Part shown: piece after piece, positions 16,542-23,980 of the stretch | How positions within the stretch are numbered: position 1 is the stretch's first letter | Layout: each line of letters opens with the position of its first letter | Assembly: GCA_937871985.1 (NCBI GenBank) | Contig: CALMPB010000138.1 | Coordinates: 1 to 25,360, forward strand | Length of the DNA stretch: 25,360 nt | Origin: an uncultured Burkholderiaceae bacterium | GTDB lineage: Bacteria; Pseudomonadota; Gammaproteobacteria; Burkholderiales; Burkholderiaceae | Reading direction: 5' to 3' | Program-made: the position numbers and the translations under genes | The notes under the pieces: model-generated | Seen by the model: the letters and a program-made list of their open reading frames with translations, nothing else | Told to the model about the DNA's origin: nothing | The model's database searches: none

Positions 16542-17879
16542 ATGAAATCTTCCAGATCCATCCGTACCGTGCATGCCCGCCAAATACTTGATTCCCGCGG
16601 CCGGCCGACCGTCGAGGTCGACATCGTCCTGGAGGACGGGTCGTTCGGCCGTGCGGCTGTGCCCAGCGGCGCCTCCACCGGCGCGGCCGAGGCGCATGAG
16701 TTGCGCGATGGCGTGGCGCAGCGGTACGAGGGCCGAGGCGTGCTGAAGGCCGTAGGCAACGTCAATGCGGAAATCGCGAATGCAATCAAGGCCTGGGACG
16801 CCGCGGATCAAAGCGGCCTGGATGCGCGCTTGCGCGAACTGGACGGCACCGATCAGCTTGCGCGGCTCGGCGCCAATGCGGTGCTCGGGGTTTCGCTGGC
16901 CGCATGCCGCGCGGCGGCGGCCAGCGCGCGGCAGCCGTTGCATGAACGGCTCGCCGAACTGGCCGGTGTGAAATCGCCGACGATGCCCATGCCCATGGTC
17001 AATATTCTAAGCGGGGGCTTGCACGCGGGTCGCGGCATGGACATACAGGATTTCCTGGCGATTCCCGCCAGCGCCGGCTCCATGGACGAGGCCATTCACG
17101 TCGTATCACGCATTCGAAGCGCCGCGGCCGAGGTCATGCAAAAGCGCGGCCTTACCACGCTGCTGGCGGACGAAGGGGGGCTCAGTCCGGGATTCCGGAC
17201 GGGCCGGGAGGCCCTGGAACTCATGGTGGAAGCCACCGAGCATGCCGGCCTGATCCCGGGGACGGACATGGTCATTGCCATCGATGCCGCCGCCAGCTCC
17301 TTGGCGCAGTCCGGTGGCTTCTATCATCTGGCTCGCGAAGAAAGGCAATGCAGCAGCGACGAGATGATCGCCATGCTGCAGTCCTGGGTGGCCGACTTTC
17401 CCATCGTTTCCATCGAAGACGGCTTGGGCGAAGAAGATTGGTCCGGATGGAGGCGGTTGACCGAGGCCTTGGGGGGGAAGGTGCGCCTGATCGGCGACGA
17501 TTTGTTCACGACGAATGTATCCCGGCTGGAAAAAGGTATTTCGCAAGGCGTGGCCAATGGCGTGCTGGTCAAGGTCAATCAGAACGGCACCTTGTCCGGA
17601 ACGCTGGAAGTCATTGCGCGAGCCCGGGAAGCCGGCTACACGCCGGTCGTATCCGCCCGTTCGGGCGAAACGGAGGACAGCTTCATCGCGGATCTTGCCG
17701 TGGGCGCGGCGGCGGGCCAGATCAAGATCGGTTCGCTGAGGTGTTCCGACAGGCTGTCCAAATACAACCAGCTTTTGCGCATCGAAGAATACGGCGCGTA
17801 CCGATTCGCCGGCATGGATTCGATTCGGGGAGAAAACTTGCGCAAAGGGGGCGGTAATGCCGGCTACCGTGCATCCTGA
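16542..17879 (+). CDS. Enolase-family paralogue with altered active site
   Basis: A 445-residue protein that aligns by eye with enolase over its full length (usual 425-435). Conserved: the flexible loop PSGASTG at 41-47, loop H161, E211 in ADEGG, metal ligands D248, E292 and the GDD at 318-320, K344, the RSGETED block at 373-379 and K395. Changed: the yeast E168 position is D170 (QDF instead of QEF), and the histidine of SHRSGETED (yeast H373) is A372. These positions bind substrate or aid catalysis, so activity on ordinary 2-phosphoglycerate is doubtful while Mg binding and the Lys base are kept. The gene sits inside a catabolic operon and overlaps the kinase gene by 23 bases, so it is unlikely to be the housekeeping eno. 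Confidence 0.9.
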   Translation: MKSSRSIRTVHARQILDSRGRPTVEVDIVLEDGSFGRAAVPSGASTGAAEAHELRDGVAQRYEGRGVLKAVGNVNAEIANAIKAWDAADQSGLDARLRELDGTDQLARLGANAVLGVSLAACRAAAASARQPLHERLAELAGVKSPTMPMPMVNILSGGLHAGRGMDIQDFLAIPASAGSMDEAIHVVSRIRSAAAEVMQKRGLTTLLADEGGLSPGFRTGREALELMVEATEHAGLIPGTDMVIAIDAAASSLAQSGGFYHLAREERQCSSDEMIAMLQSWVADFPIVSIEDGLGEEDWSGWRRLTEALGGKVRLIGDDLFTTNVSRLEKGISQGVANGVLVKVNQNGTLSGTLEVIARAREAGYTPVVSARSGETEDSFIADLAVGAAAGQIKIGSLRCSDRLSKYNQLLRIEEYGAYRFAGMDSIRGENLRKGGGNAGYRAS

Positions 17880-18879
17880 CTCCATCGAGCCCGTCCTGCG
17901 GGATTTCCTGGTTCGTTGCGGGTTGGCGAAATCCGGCGAGGAAATCCGCTGGACGCCGCTGACCGGGGGCGTATCTTCCGACATTTGGCGGGTGGATCTG
18001 CCAGGGCGTTCGTTGTGCGTCAAGCGCGCGCTTTCCAAGTTGAAGGTCGCCGCGGACTGGCAGGCGCCGGTATCGCGCAACGCCTATGAATGGGCCTGGC
18101 TGAATTTCGCCAGCCGGTGCCGGCCCCAGGCGGTTCCACGGCCCCTGGCGCACGATGAGCAGGCGGGCTTGTTTGCCATGGAGTTCCTCGATCCTGCCGA
18201 TCACCCGGTCTGGAAAACCCAGTTGATGCAGGCCGAGGTGCGGGTGGACGTTGCCGCTTCGGTGGGCGAGCTGCTGGCGCAGCTGCATGCGGCAAGCGCC
18301 TTTGATCCCGAATTGGAAGCCGCTTTCAATACCACGGATAATTTCCACGCCATGCGCATGGATCCCTATTTGCTTGAAACGGGGCGCAAGCATCCCGGCC
18401 TTGCCGGCCAGCTCGAGCGCCTGGTGAAAAAGACGCTGGGCTTGCGCATTGCGCTCGTCCACGGCGATATCAGCCCGAAGAATATTCTGGTGGGCCCCAA
18501 GGGGCCGGTCATCGTCGATGCCGAGTGCGCCTGGTTCGGCGATCCGGCATTCGATGTCGCGTTCTGCCTGAACCATTTCCTGCTGAAGTGCCTGGTATGG
18601 CCGCGGCGCAGCGCCGACTACCTGGCGGCCTTCGAAGCATTCCAGCGCTCGTACATGGAGCAGGTGGCCTGGGAGCCGCGCGAGGAAATCGAAGGCCGGG
18701 CCGCCGCCTTGCTGCCGGCATTGATGCTGGCCCGCGTGGACGGCAAGTCGCCCGTGGAGTATCTGACCGACGAAGCGCAAAAAAACATAGTGCGCGGCGT
18801 GGCCGCGCCCATGGTGTCGGCGCCGCCTAAGCGGCTGGCCGAAGTCGCCTCGCGCTGGCGCGAGGTCTTTGATGCCTGA
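17857..18879 (+). CDS. APH-family small-molecule phosphotransferase
   Basis: A 340-residue kinase of the aminoglycoside-phosphotransferase/choline-kinase fold. The glycine-rich N-lobe GGVSSDIWRV is at 37-46, the ATP lysine is K56 in CVKRA, the Brenner motif HGDISPKN is at 202-209 with catalytic D204, and the second metal motif DAECAWFGDPAFD begins at D221. The N-lobe sequence VKRALSKL followed by R-x-x-YE resembles methylthioribose kinases more than antibiotic kinases. It starts inside the enolase gene, with AAAGGGGG upstream, a strong sign of coupled translation. Its likely job is to phosphorylate a hydroxylated pathway intermediate for the enolase; antibiotic resistance is not supported by the context. 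Confidence 0.9.
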   Translation: MPATVHPDSIEPVLRDFLVRCGLAKSGEEIRWTPLTGGVSSDIWRVDLPGRSLCVKRALSKLKVAADWQAPVSRNAYEWAWLNFASRCRPQAVPRPLAHDEQAGLFAMEFLDPADHPVWKTQLMQAEVRVDVAASVGELLAQLHAASAFDPELEAAFNTTDNFHAMRMDPYLLETGRKHPGLAGQLERLVKKTLGLRIALVHGDISPKNILVGPKGPVIVDAECAWFGDPAFDVAFCLNHFLLKCLVWPRRSADYLAAFEAFQRSYMEQVAWEPREEIEGRAAALLPALMLARVDGKSPVEYLTDEAQKNIVRGVAAPMVSAPPKRLAEVASRWREVFDA

Positions 18880-18899
18880 GCCCTTTGTTTCGTGCTGCA

Positions 18900-18931
18900 A
18901 ATCCGTGCGGCGGAGCCTGCCTTCGCGGATT
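18900..18931. terminator. Weak hairpin between convergent genes
   Basis: AATCCG (18900-18905) pairs with CGGATT (18926-18931), extendable by a T-G and a G-C pair. It lies 20 bases after the kinase stop and before the convergent AraC stop. There is no T-run; the loop is long. It may mark the end of the five-gene operon transcript. Confidence 0.28.
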
Positions 18932-18949
18932 GTGCCGTGTCTGCCGGGC

Positions 18950-19960
18950 TCATGATTCCAGGCTTGAGTGCATGGGCGAGCCAGACACCGCGCTCGAGCT
19001 GGCGTTCCGGCTGTGCTGGCTGGCGTATTTAAGGGGCGAGAGCCCGAAGCGGCGTTTGAACACATGGCGGAACGCGGCTTCCGAGCTATAGCCGACACGT
19101 TCGGCGATGGCGCTGATGGATTCCTTGCGGGCGACGACATGCTCGGCGGCCACGTGCATGCGCCATGCCAATAGATAGCTGGCCGGCGTCTGCCCGACCA
19201 GTTCCGAGAAGCGCCGCGCGAAGGTCGGGCGCGACATCCCCACTTCGACAGCCAAGGCAGTGGTTGTCCAGTCCTGTTCCGGGCGGGCATGGATCGCCGC
19301 CAGAGCCCGTCCGATTTGTGCATCGGACAGTCCCCGCACCCAGTTGGGTGACAGAGTGGGGGTGGACAATACGTGCGCGCGCAGGAAGCTGCTGAAGATC
19401 AACTCGGCCAGATGGGTGGCTGTGGCCAGATAGCCGGCTTTGGCATCGTTTTTTTCCGCGGCGAGAAATTCCAGGGTGGCGGGCAGCCAGGGAAAATGCC
19501 CGCTGCCGCTTTCCCGCAGCAGGATGGTGCTTGGCAGGATGGACAGCAGCGGGCTATGCGCAGGGTCGCGCAGGAAGTAGGCAATGGCAAGCAGGCGCGG
19601 CGCGCTATGGCTGCCGTCGAAGCCGAAATGAATCGGCGCATGGCGCCTGGTTTCCGGGCCGAAATCGGGCAGACCCTGGGTCTCCCAGTATTCCAGCAGC
19701 GGCGTCAGCGGGGCATCCGGGGTCGACGCCAGGGCGTGCGCATGCCCGTGCAGGATCAAGACCGAATCGCCATGGTTCAGCCGTATTGGATCGTCGCCGG
19801 GGGAGAGCAGCCAGCACGGCGGGCCGATCACGCTGTATGCAAAGACCATCGATGCGGGAACGTCGGGCATGGCGAAGCCCCACCCGTCGTTCGCGTGAAA
19901 GATACCAATGGAATTGGCCTCGATGGTCGCGGAAAGCAGCACCTCCCCGAGCAAGTCCAT
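18950..19960 (-). CDS. AraC-family regulator with cupin sensor domain (copy 2)
   Basis: A 336-residue paralogue of the AraC protein at 12188-13150: both begin MDLL-x-x-VLLS and share a cupin-type sensor half and two C-terminal helix-turn-helix units. Here these are WTTTALAVEVGMSRPTFARRF near 233-253, and SISAIAERVGYSSEAAFRHVF near 280-300, followed by GLSPLKYAS. AAGGAA is the ribosome site. It is divergent from Rieske 3 across 141 bases that contain a pair of 20-base-spaced direct repeats fitting AraC binding. It probably activates Rieske 3 in response to that enzyme's substrate. Confidence 0.92.
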   Translation of the reverse strand: MDLLGEVLLSATIEANSIGIFHANDGWGFAMPDVPASMVFAYSVIGPPCWLLSPGDDPIRLNHGDSVLILHGHAHALASTPDAPLTPLLEYWETQGLPDFGPETRRHAPIHFGFDGSHSAPRLLAIAYFLRDPAHSPLLSILPSTILLRESGSGHFPWLPATLEFLAAEKNDAKAGYLATATHLAELIFSSFLRAHVLSTPTLSPNWVRGLSDAQIGRALAAIHARPEQDWTTTALAVEVGMSRPTFARRFSELVGQTPASYLLAWRMHVAAEHVVARKESISAIAERVGYSSEAAFRHVFKRRFGLSPLKYASQHSRNASSSAVSGSPMHSSLES

Positions 19961-19987
19961 GCGATTTCCTTATTCGTATTTTTGAGC

Positions 19988-20031
19988 TGAATCAGTCGAA
20001 AATTGATTCATTACATCATAGATTGATCCAT
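19988..20031. promoter_or_regulatory. AraC-type direct repeats and inverted repeat upstream of Rieske 3
   Basis: ATTGATTCAT (20002-20011) and ATTGATCCAT (20022-20031) match at nine of ten bases and are exactly 20 bases apart, two helical turns, as expected for AraC-family sites. In addition TGAATCA (19988-19994) and TGATTCA (20004-20010) form an inverted repeat with nine bases between. All lie in the AraC 2 / Rieske 3 divergent gap. Confidence 0.5.
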
Positions 20032-20101
20032 ACGTTTTCCATAGACTGGCATGCATCGCCGGCGGATTGCGCGCGGCGGGTAAACAAGAGTGGAGACAAA
20101 A

Positions 20102-21130
20102 ATGACTTACTTGAGAAATGTCTGGTATATCGCGGCCTGGGGCAACGAGATTGAAGAGGGCGGCATGCTGGGGCGCACGATCCTGGACGAGCCCATTGCG
20201 TTCTATCGCAAGAAGAACGGCGAAGTTGCCGCCATCGGCGGCCGATGTCCGCACCGCTTCGCGCCCCTGCACATGGGCAAGTTGGTGGACGACTGTGTGC
20301 AATGCCCCTATCACGGCCTGCGCTTCGACGAGCAGGGAAAGTGCGTGCACAATCCGCACGGCGACGGTGCGATTCCCAGGGCGGCGCAGGTAACGTCCTA
20401 CCCCGTTTGCGAGCGCCACCTGGCTGTCTGGATATGGATGGGCGATGCGGCGCTGGCCGATCCTGGCCTGATTCCCGATTACTCTTTCTTGAGCAAGGCC
20501 AAGCCCACGGCACGGAATATCGGCTATTTGCCCACTCGCGCCAATTACGAATTATTGAGCGACAACATCATGGATCTCAGCCATGTCGACTTCCTGCATC
20601 CAGCCACGCTGGGTGGCGGCGCATTGAGCCGAACCAAGGCGAAAGTCAGCGAGATGGGCGATGGCCGCATCCATATTCTGTGGGAGGCCAAGAACGAAAT
20701 CGCTCCCCCGGCGTTCGCCGCGCATTTGCCCGATCCCGCAGCGCCGGCGGATTTATGGACCGACGTAATCTGGTCCGCGCCCGCGCTAATGCATTTGTCG
20801 ACTGGGGTAGCGCCCGCCGGGGAACCTTCCGCCCAGGGTATCGGCAGTTCCAACCTGCACATGATGACCCCCGAAACCGAGACCACCACCCATTATTTCT
20901 TTGCCAACACGCGCGACTTCCTGACCGACGACGGCGATTTCAACGCCATGCTCGACCGCATCCTGACCGGTGTGTTTTCCAGCGAGGACAAGCCGATGGT
21001 GGAAGGTCAGCAACGCCTGATCGGAACCGAGGAATTCTGGTCCCTGAAGCCCGTGCTTTTGTCGGGCGACGCCGGCGCGGTGCGGGTGCGCAGGGCGCTG
21101 CAGGAAATGATACGGGCCGAACAGGGCTAG
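20102..21130 (+). CDS. Rieske non-heme iron oxygenase, VanA-type alpha subunit (copy 3)
   Basis: A 342-residue terminal oxygenase. Rieske ligands are C49, H51, C68 and H71; catalytic iron histidines are H161 and H166 in DNIMDLSHVDFLH with bridging D158. ATG 20102 is preceded by GGAGACAA; a GTG at 20090 in frame lies before that site and is less likely. It stands alone as a single-gene unit: the AraC gene is divergent and the next gene, tetR, is convergent with only five bases between the stops. The mid-protein substrate region (residues about 170-260) differs clearly from copies 1, 2 and 4, suggesting a different substrate. Confidence 0.92.
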   Translation: MTYLRNVWYIAAWGNEIEEGGMLGRTILDEPIAFYRKKNGEVAAIGGRCPHRFAPLHMGKLVDDCVQCPYHGLRFDEQGKCVHNPHGDGAIPRAAQVTSYPVCERHLAVWIWMGDAALADPGLIPDYSFLSKAKPTARNIGYLPTRANYELLSDNIMDLSHVDFLHPATLGGGALSRTKAKVSEMGDGRIHILWEAKNEIAPPAFAAHLPDPAAPADLWTDVIWSAPALMHLSTGVAPAGEPSAQGIGSSNLHMMTPETETTTHYFFANTRDFLTDDGDFNAMLDRILTGVFSSEDKPMVEGQQRLIGTEEFWSLKPVLLSGDAGAVRVRRALQEMIRAEQG

Positions 21131-21135
21131 AAAAC

Positions 21136-21747
21136 TCAGACCTGCTTGAGTGGAGTGCCGATCGCGGCATTCAGCACGGCCATTTCGATTTCGTCTTTAT
21201 CGAGGCCGTCTTTCATATAGGGTTGAAGGATGCCGATCTGGCAGATTTTGGCAAAGCCGTACAAGGTCGACCACATGGTGATCAGCCGCAGTTTTCGCGC
21301 CTGGGGCGTCGTGCGGGGCAGGGCAAGAGCAAGCAGCTTATACAGGCCCTCGTAGGCGAGCCTCTGGCTTTCCGCCAGTTGCGGATGGACGTCCTTTCCG
21401 GTGAGGAGTTCCGCTTCGTACATGAGCCGGAACAACTTTGGATTGGCCCGCACGAACTCAAGAAACTGCTTGCCCGCCGCATAAAGCTTTTCACCGGGAG
21501 CCAGGGACTCCGCATTGGTTTTTTCCAGCAGCACGATCATCGTAGTGAAGCCGTTCAGCGCAACTTCGGCCAGCAACGCCTCGCGGTCGGGAAAATGCCG
21601 ATAGGGAGCGCCGCGCGATACCCCCAGGCTTTCCGCCAGCGCGCGTAAGGACACGGCTTCATGGCCTTGTTCTTGAACGACCGTTTCCGCGGCGGCGATG
21701 AGTGCCGCACGCAGATTGCCGTGATGATAGGAACGGGGTTCTGTCAT
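21136..21747 (-). CDS. TetR-family transcriptional regulator (WHG-type C-terminal domain)
   Basis: A 203-residue regulator. The start MTEPRSYHHGNLRAALIAAA is the familiar opening of TetR proteins with a WHG-type C-terminal domain. The helix-turn-helix is at about residues 30-52 (VSLRALAESLGVSRGAPYRHF). The ligand domain contains the LFRLMYEAELLT and WSTLYGFA blocks. It is divergent from Rieske 4, and the shared gap of 101 bases holds a 29-base perfect palindrome that is almost certainly its operator. Repression of Rieske 4, and of itself, relieved by the substrate is the simplest model. Confidence 0.92.
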   Translation of the reverse strand: MTEPRSYHHGNLRAALIAAAETVVQEQGHEAVSLRALAESLGVSRGAPYRHFPDREALLAEVALNGFTTMIVLLEKTNAESLAPGEKLYAAGKQFLEFVRANPKLFRLMYEAELLTGKDVHPQLAESQRLAYEGLYKLLALALPRTTPQARKLRLITMWSTLYGFAKICQIGILQPYMKDGLDKDEIEMAVLNAAIGTPLKQV

Positions 21748-21788
21748 GGGAAAAATTTTCTTCAGTTAGTCGAGAGTGTGCCATAATA

Positions 21789-21817
21789 ATTTAATGTATG
21801 CGTCGCATACATTAAAT
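21789..21817. promoter_or_regulatory. 29-base perfect palindrome, TetR operator
   Basis: ATTTAATGTATGCG (21789-21802), centre T (21803), and CGCATACATTAAAT (21804-21817) form a perfect inverted repeat with 14-base arms. It lies midway between divergent tetR and Rieske 4, 32 bases before the Rieske start. A CATAAT at 21782-21787 is a possible -10 for the plus strand, but its -35 is unclear. Confidence 0.85.
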
Positions 21818-21848
21818 CGGGAAATTGAAAATCACAAAGGAGGAGGCC

Positions 21849-22874
21849 ATGAAATTCCTGAGAAACGCCTGGTACGTGGCGGCGTGGGACAGTGAAATCG
21901 AGGCGGGAGCGCTGTTTCAGCGCGTTTTGCTCAACGAGCCCGTGTTGATGTTCCGGGACGAGGCCGGCAAGGTGCAGGCCATATCCGACCGCTGCCCGCA
22001 CCGCTTTGCGCCCTTGCATATGGGCAAGCACCTGGGAAACGCTGTGCAATGCCCATACCATGGGCTGGAATTCAATGGGCAAGGGCGGTGTACGCACAAT
22101 CCACATGGCGATGGCGCCATCCCCAGGGCGGCGGTCGTCAAGACCTATCCCGTCATCGAAAAATACAGCCTGATCTGGATCTGGATGGGAGACCCCGACA
22201 AAGCTGATGAAAGCCGTATTCCTGATTTTTCGAGTCTGGACCCCGAGCATTTCCATGTCGGCAAGCGCTACCTGCATGTGCAGGCCAATTACGTGCTGGA
22301 AACCGACAACATCATGGATCTGTCGCACATCCAGTATGTGCATCCGGGCACCCTTGGCAGCAGCGGGGTCAGCCAAAGCAAGACCAGCGTGGAGCAACAG
22401 GGTGACAGTGTATGGTCATACCGTGAGGTGCAGAACGAGATCATGCCCGACTTCCTGTACGAGGCAATGAACATTCCCAAAGGCACTCGCGTCGACAGAT
22501 GGATAGACGTGCGCTGGGATGCCCCCGCGAACATGATGCTCTTCGCCGGCGCCGTTCCAACCGGCCGGCCGCGTGAAGAAGGCGTCAACAATCCCTTGCC
22601 TCATCTGTTCTCGCCCGAAACGGACACGACGACGCATTACTGGTTTGCCTTCAGCCTGCCCAAAGCCATGGGCGACATGGCGGCGGGAATCGTGGAGCAG
22701 CAGGTGGCGTCGCTGGAGGTGCCGTTTCGCACTGAAGATCTGCCCATGCTGCAGGCCCAGCAGAACATGATGGGCGAATCCGAGTTCTGGGACTTGAAGC
22801 CGGTGCTGCTGGTCGGCGATGCCGGGGCCGTACGCGCCCGGCGCACCCTGGACAGGTTGATTGCTGCTGAGTAG
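21849..22874 (+). CDS. Rieske non-heme iron oxygenase, VanA-type alpha subunit (copy 4)
   Basis: A 341-residue terminal oxygenase. Rieske ligands are C49, H51, C68 and H71; catalytic iron histidines are H160 and H165 in DNIMDLSHIQYVH with bridging D157. The ATG at 21849 follows AAAGGAGGAGGCC, the strongest ribosome site in the window; an earlier in-frame ATG at 21825 lies before that site and is unlikely. Downstream blocks VPTGRPREEG and SPETDTTTHYWF match vanillate-demethylase-type proteins, more closely than the other copies do. It is a single-gene unit controlled from the palindrome upstream; the next gene is convergent. A reductase is needed in trans. Confidence 0.93.
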   Translation: MKFLRNAWYVAAWDSEIEAGALFQRVLLNEPVLMFRDEAGKVQAISDRCPHRFAPLHMGKHLGNAVQCPYHGLEFNGQGRCTHNPHGDGAIPRAAVVKTYPVIEKYSLIWIWMGDPDKADESRIPDFSSLDPEHFHVGKRYLHVQANYVLETDNIMDLSHIQYVHPGTLGSSGVSQSKTSVEQQGDSVWSYREVQNEIMPDFLYEAMNIPKGTRVDRWIDVRWDAPANMMLFAGAVPTGRPREEGVNNPLPHLFSPETDTTTHYWFAFSLPKAMGDMAAGIVEQQVASLEVPFRTEDLPMLQAQQNMMGESEFWDLKPVLLVGDAGAVRARRTLDRLIAAE

Positions 22875-22886
22875 CTCGGGCCGCTC

Positions 22887-22899
22887 GCCGCATTGCGGC
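22887..22899. terminator. Small hairpin between Rieske 4 and the SDR gene
   Basis: GCCGC (22887-22891), loop ATT, GCGGC (22895-22899), in the 39-base gap between convergent stops. The stem is short but GC-only; there is no T-run, so a terminator role is uncertain. Confidence 0.3.
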
Positions 22900-22913
22900 T
22901 GGCAGGCAATTAG

Positions 22914-23873
22914 TCAGGCCGATCCTTTCAGGGCATTGAGAATGAGGTCCTTCAACGTGCCGTCGTTGCGAAACCCGGCCTTCTCCGACGCTGGAACGTC
23001 TATGGGGGGCTGCCGGCCGAATACAGCTTCGACGGCTTCGATGGGTTTATAACGTATTCGTTGCAGCGTTTCGGGTCCGAACAACTCGGCAATGCCGCCG
23101 ACCAGTTCCCCCATCGACGTTCGGATGACTGGCAGCATCCAGGTACGTCGCTGCTCGACGGCCTCCTTGGGCAGCAGGGCGGCGTGCAGCAGATTCTCGG
23201 CGATGCAACGGGCCGACATCAACCAGACAGTGGAGGCGGCGCTGATGGGGCAGGTATATGGCCGTCCGGCGGCCAGCTCGCGGATCAGGTCGCTCATGAA
23301 AATGGAAATGGCGCCGTTGGGTGCCGGCGGGCGGGCCACGATGCCGGGCAGGCGCAGCGATCTGCCGTCTATCCAGCCGCGCCGGCTGAAATCGTCGATC
23401 AGTATTTCGCCGATCATTTTCTGCGCGCTATAGCTCATATTGTTGGGACGCGCGGGCGTGTCGTCGGTGACGATGTCGGGGATGGGCGCGCCGAACACGC
23501 CGATGGTGCTGGCAAATACCACCACGGGCGGCCTGGCCTGGTGGCGCAACGATTCAAGCAGTTCCAGGGTTGCGTCCAGATTGATGGCGCGCCCAAGCTC
23601 ATAGTTTTTCTCGGCCAGGCCGCCAGGGATGCTGGCAAGATGGAAAACCAGATCGAATGGTTCGGCCAACACCTTCTTCAGCAAGGCGCTGTCGCCAATG
23701 CTGCCGGTGATCTGCCGAAAGCATGGGTGGGGCGCGGGATTGTCGAACTGGATATCGAGCAGCGTTGCGGTTCCGATTTCGATTGGCGAGTGGCCCGCGG
23801 CAAGCAGTGCGGCCAGCCGGTTGACAAGCGTCTGACCGACGAAGCCGTTGGCGCCGGTGATGAGGACATTCAT
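22914..23873 (-). CDS. NAD-dependent epimerase/dehydratase, DenD-like (D-erythronate dehydrogenase family)
   Basis: A 319-residue extended SDR enzyme. The NAD motif GANGFVG is at 7-13; the catalytic pair is Y148 and K152 in SYSAQK, with S122/T123 as the third member. Length, the FHLASIPGGLAEKNYELG block near 77-94 and the RLPGIVARP block near 173-181 match D-erythronate dehydrogenases (DenD), which oxidise D-erythronate at C2, and related UxaE-like enzymes. The rest of the erythronate pathway (OtnK, OtnC, OtnI) is not here, so a sugar-acid role is not certain. AGGAG is a good ribosome site. It lies downstream of the LysR gene on the same strand, 224 bases away, and could have its own promoter there. 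Confidence 0.85.
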   Translation of the reverse strand: MNVLITGANGFVGQTLVNRLAALLAAGHSPIEIGTATLLDIQFDNPAPHPCFRQITGSIGDSALLKKVLAEPFDLVFHLASIPGGLAEKNYELGRAINLDATLELLESLRHQARPPVVVFASTIGVFGAPIPDIVTDDTPARPNNMSYSAQKMIGEILIDDFSRRGWIDGRSLRLPGIVARPPAPNGAISIFMSDLIRELAAGRPYTCPISAASTVWLMSARCIAENLLHAALLPKEAVEQRRTWMLPVIRTSMGELVGGIAELFGPETLQRIRYKPIEAVEAVFGRQPPIDVPASEKAGFRNDGTLKDLILNALKGSA

Positions 23874-23980
23874 GAGAGCTCCTGGTTATGAGTCGGCCAG
23901 GTATCGAAATTGACAATGATCGATGCCGAAGCCTGTTTTGGAGCAGTGTAGAAAGTCGCGCAGGATTGCGGAAATCGATA

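Noticed and set aside
16542..17879. Naming this gene eno, the housekeeping enolase
   Set aside because: Two catalytic positions are changed and the gene is embedded in, and overlaps, a catabolic operon; housekeeping eno is usually elsewhere (commonly beside pyrG).
17857..18879. Calling the APH-fold kinase an antibiotic resistance gene
   Set aside because: It shares the fold and Brenner motif only; operon context and N-lobe sequence favour a metabolic kinase.
17722..19323. A 533-codon minus-strand open frame over the enolase and kinase genes
   Set aside because: It overlaps two real plus-strand genes with clear motifs and has no recognisable protein pattern; part of it also shadows the AraC gene in another frame.
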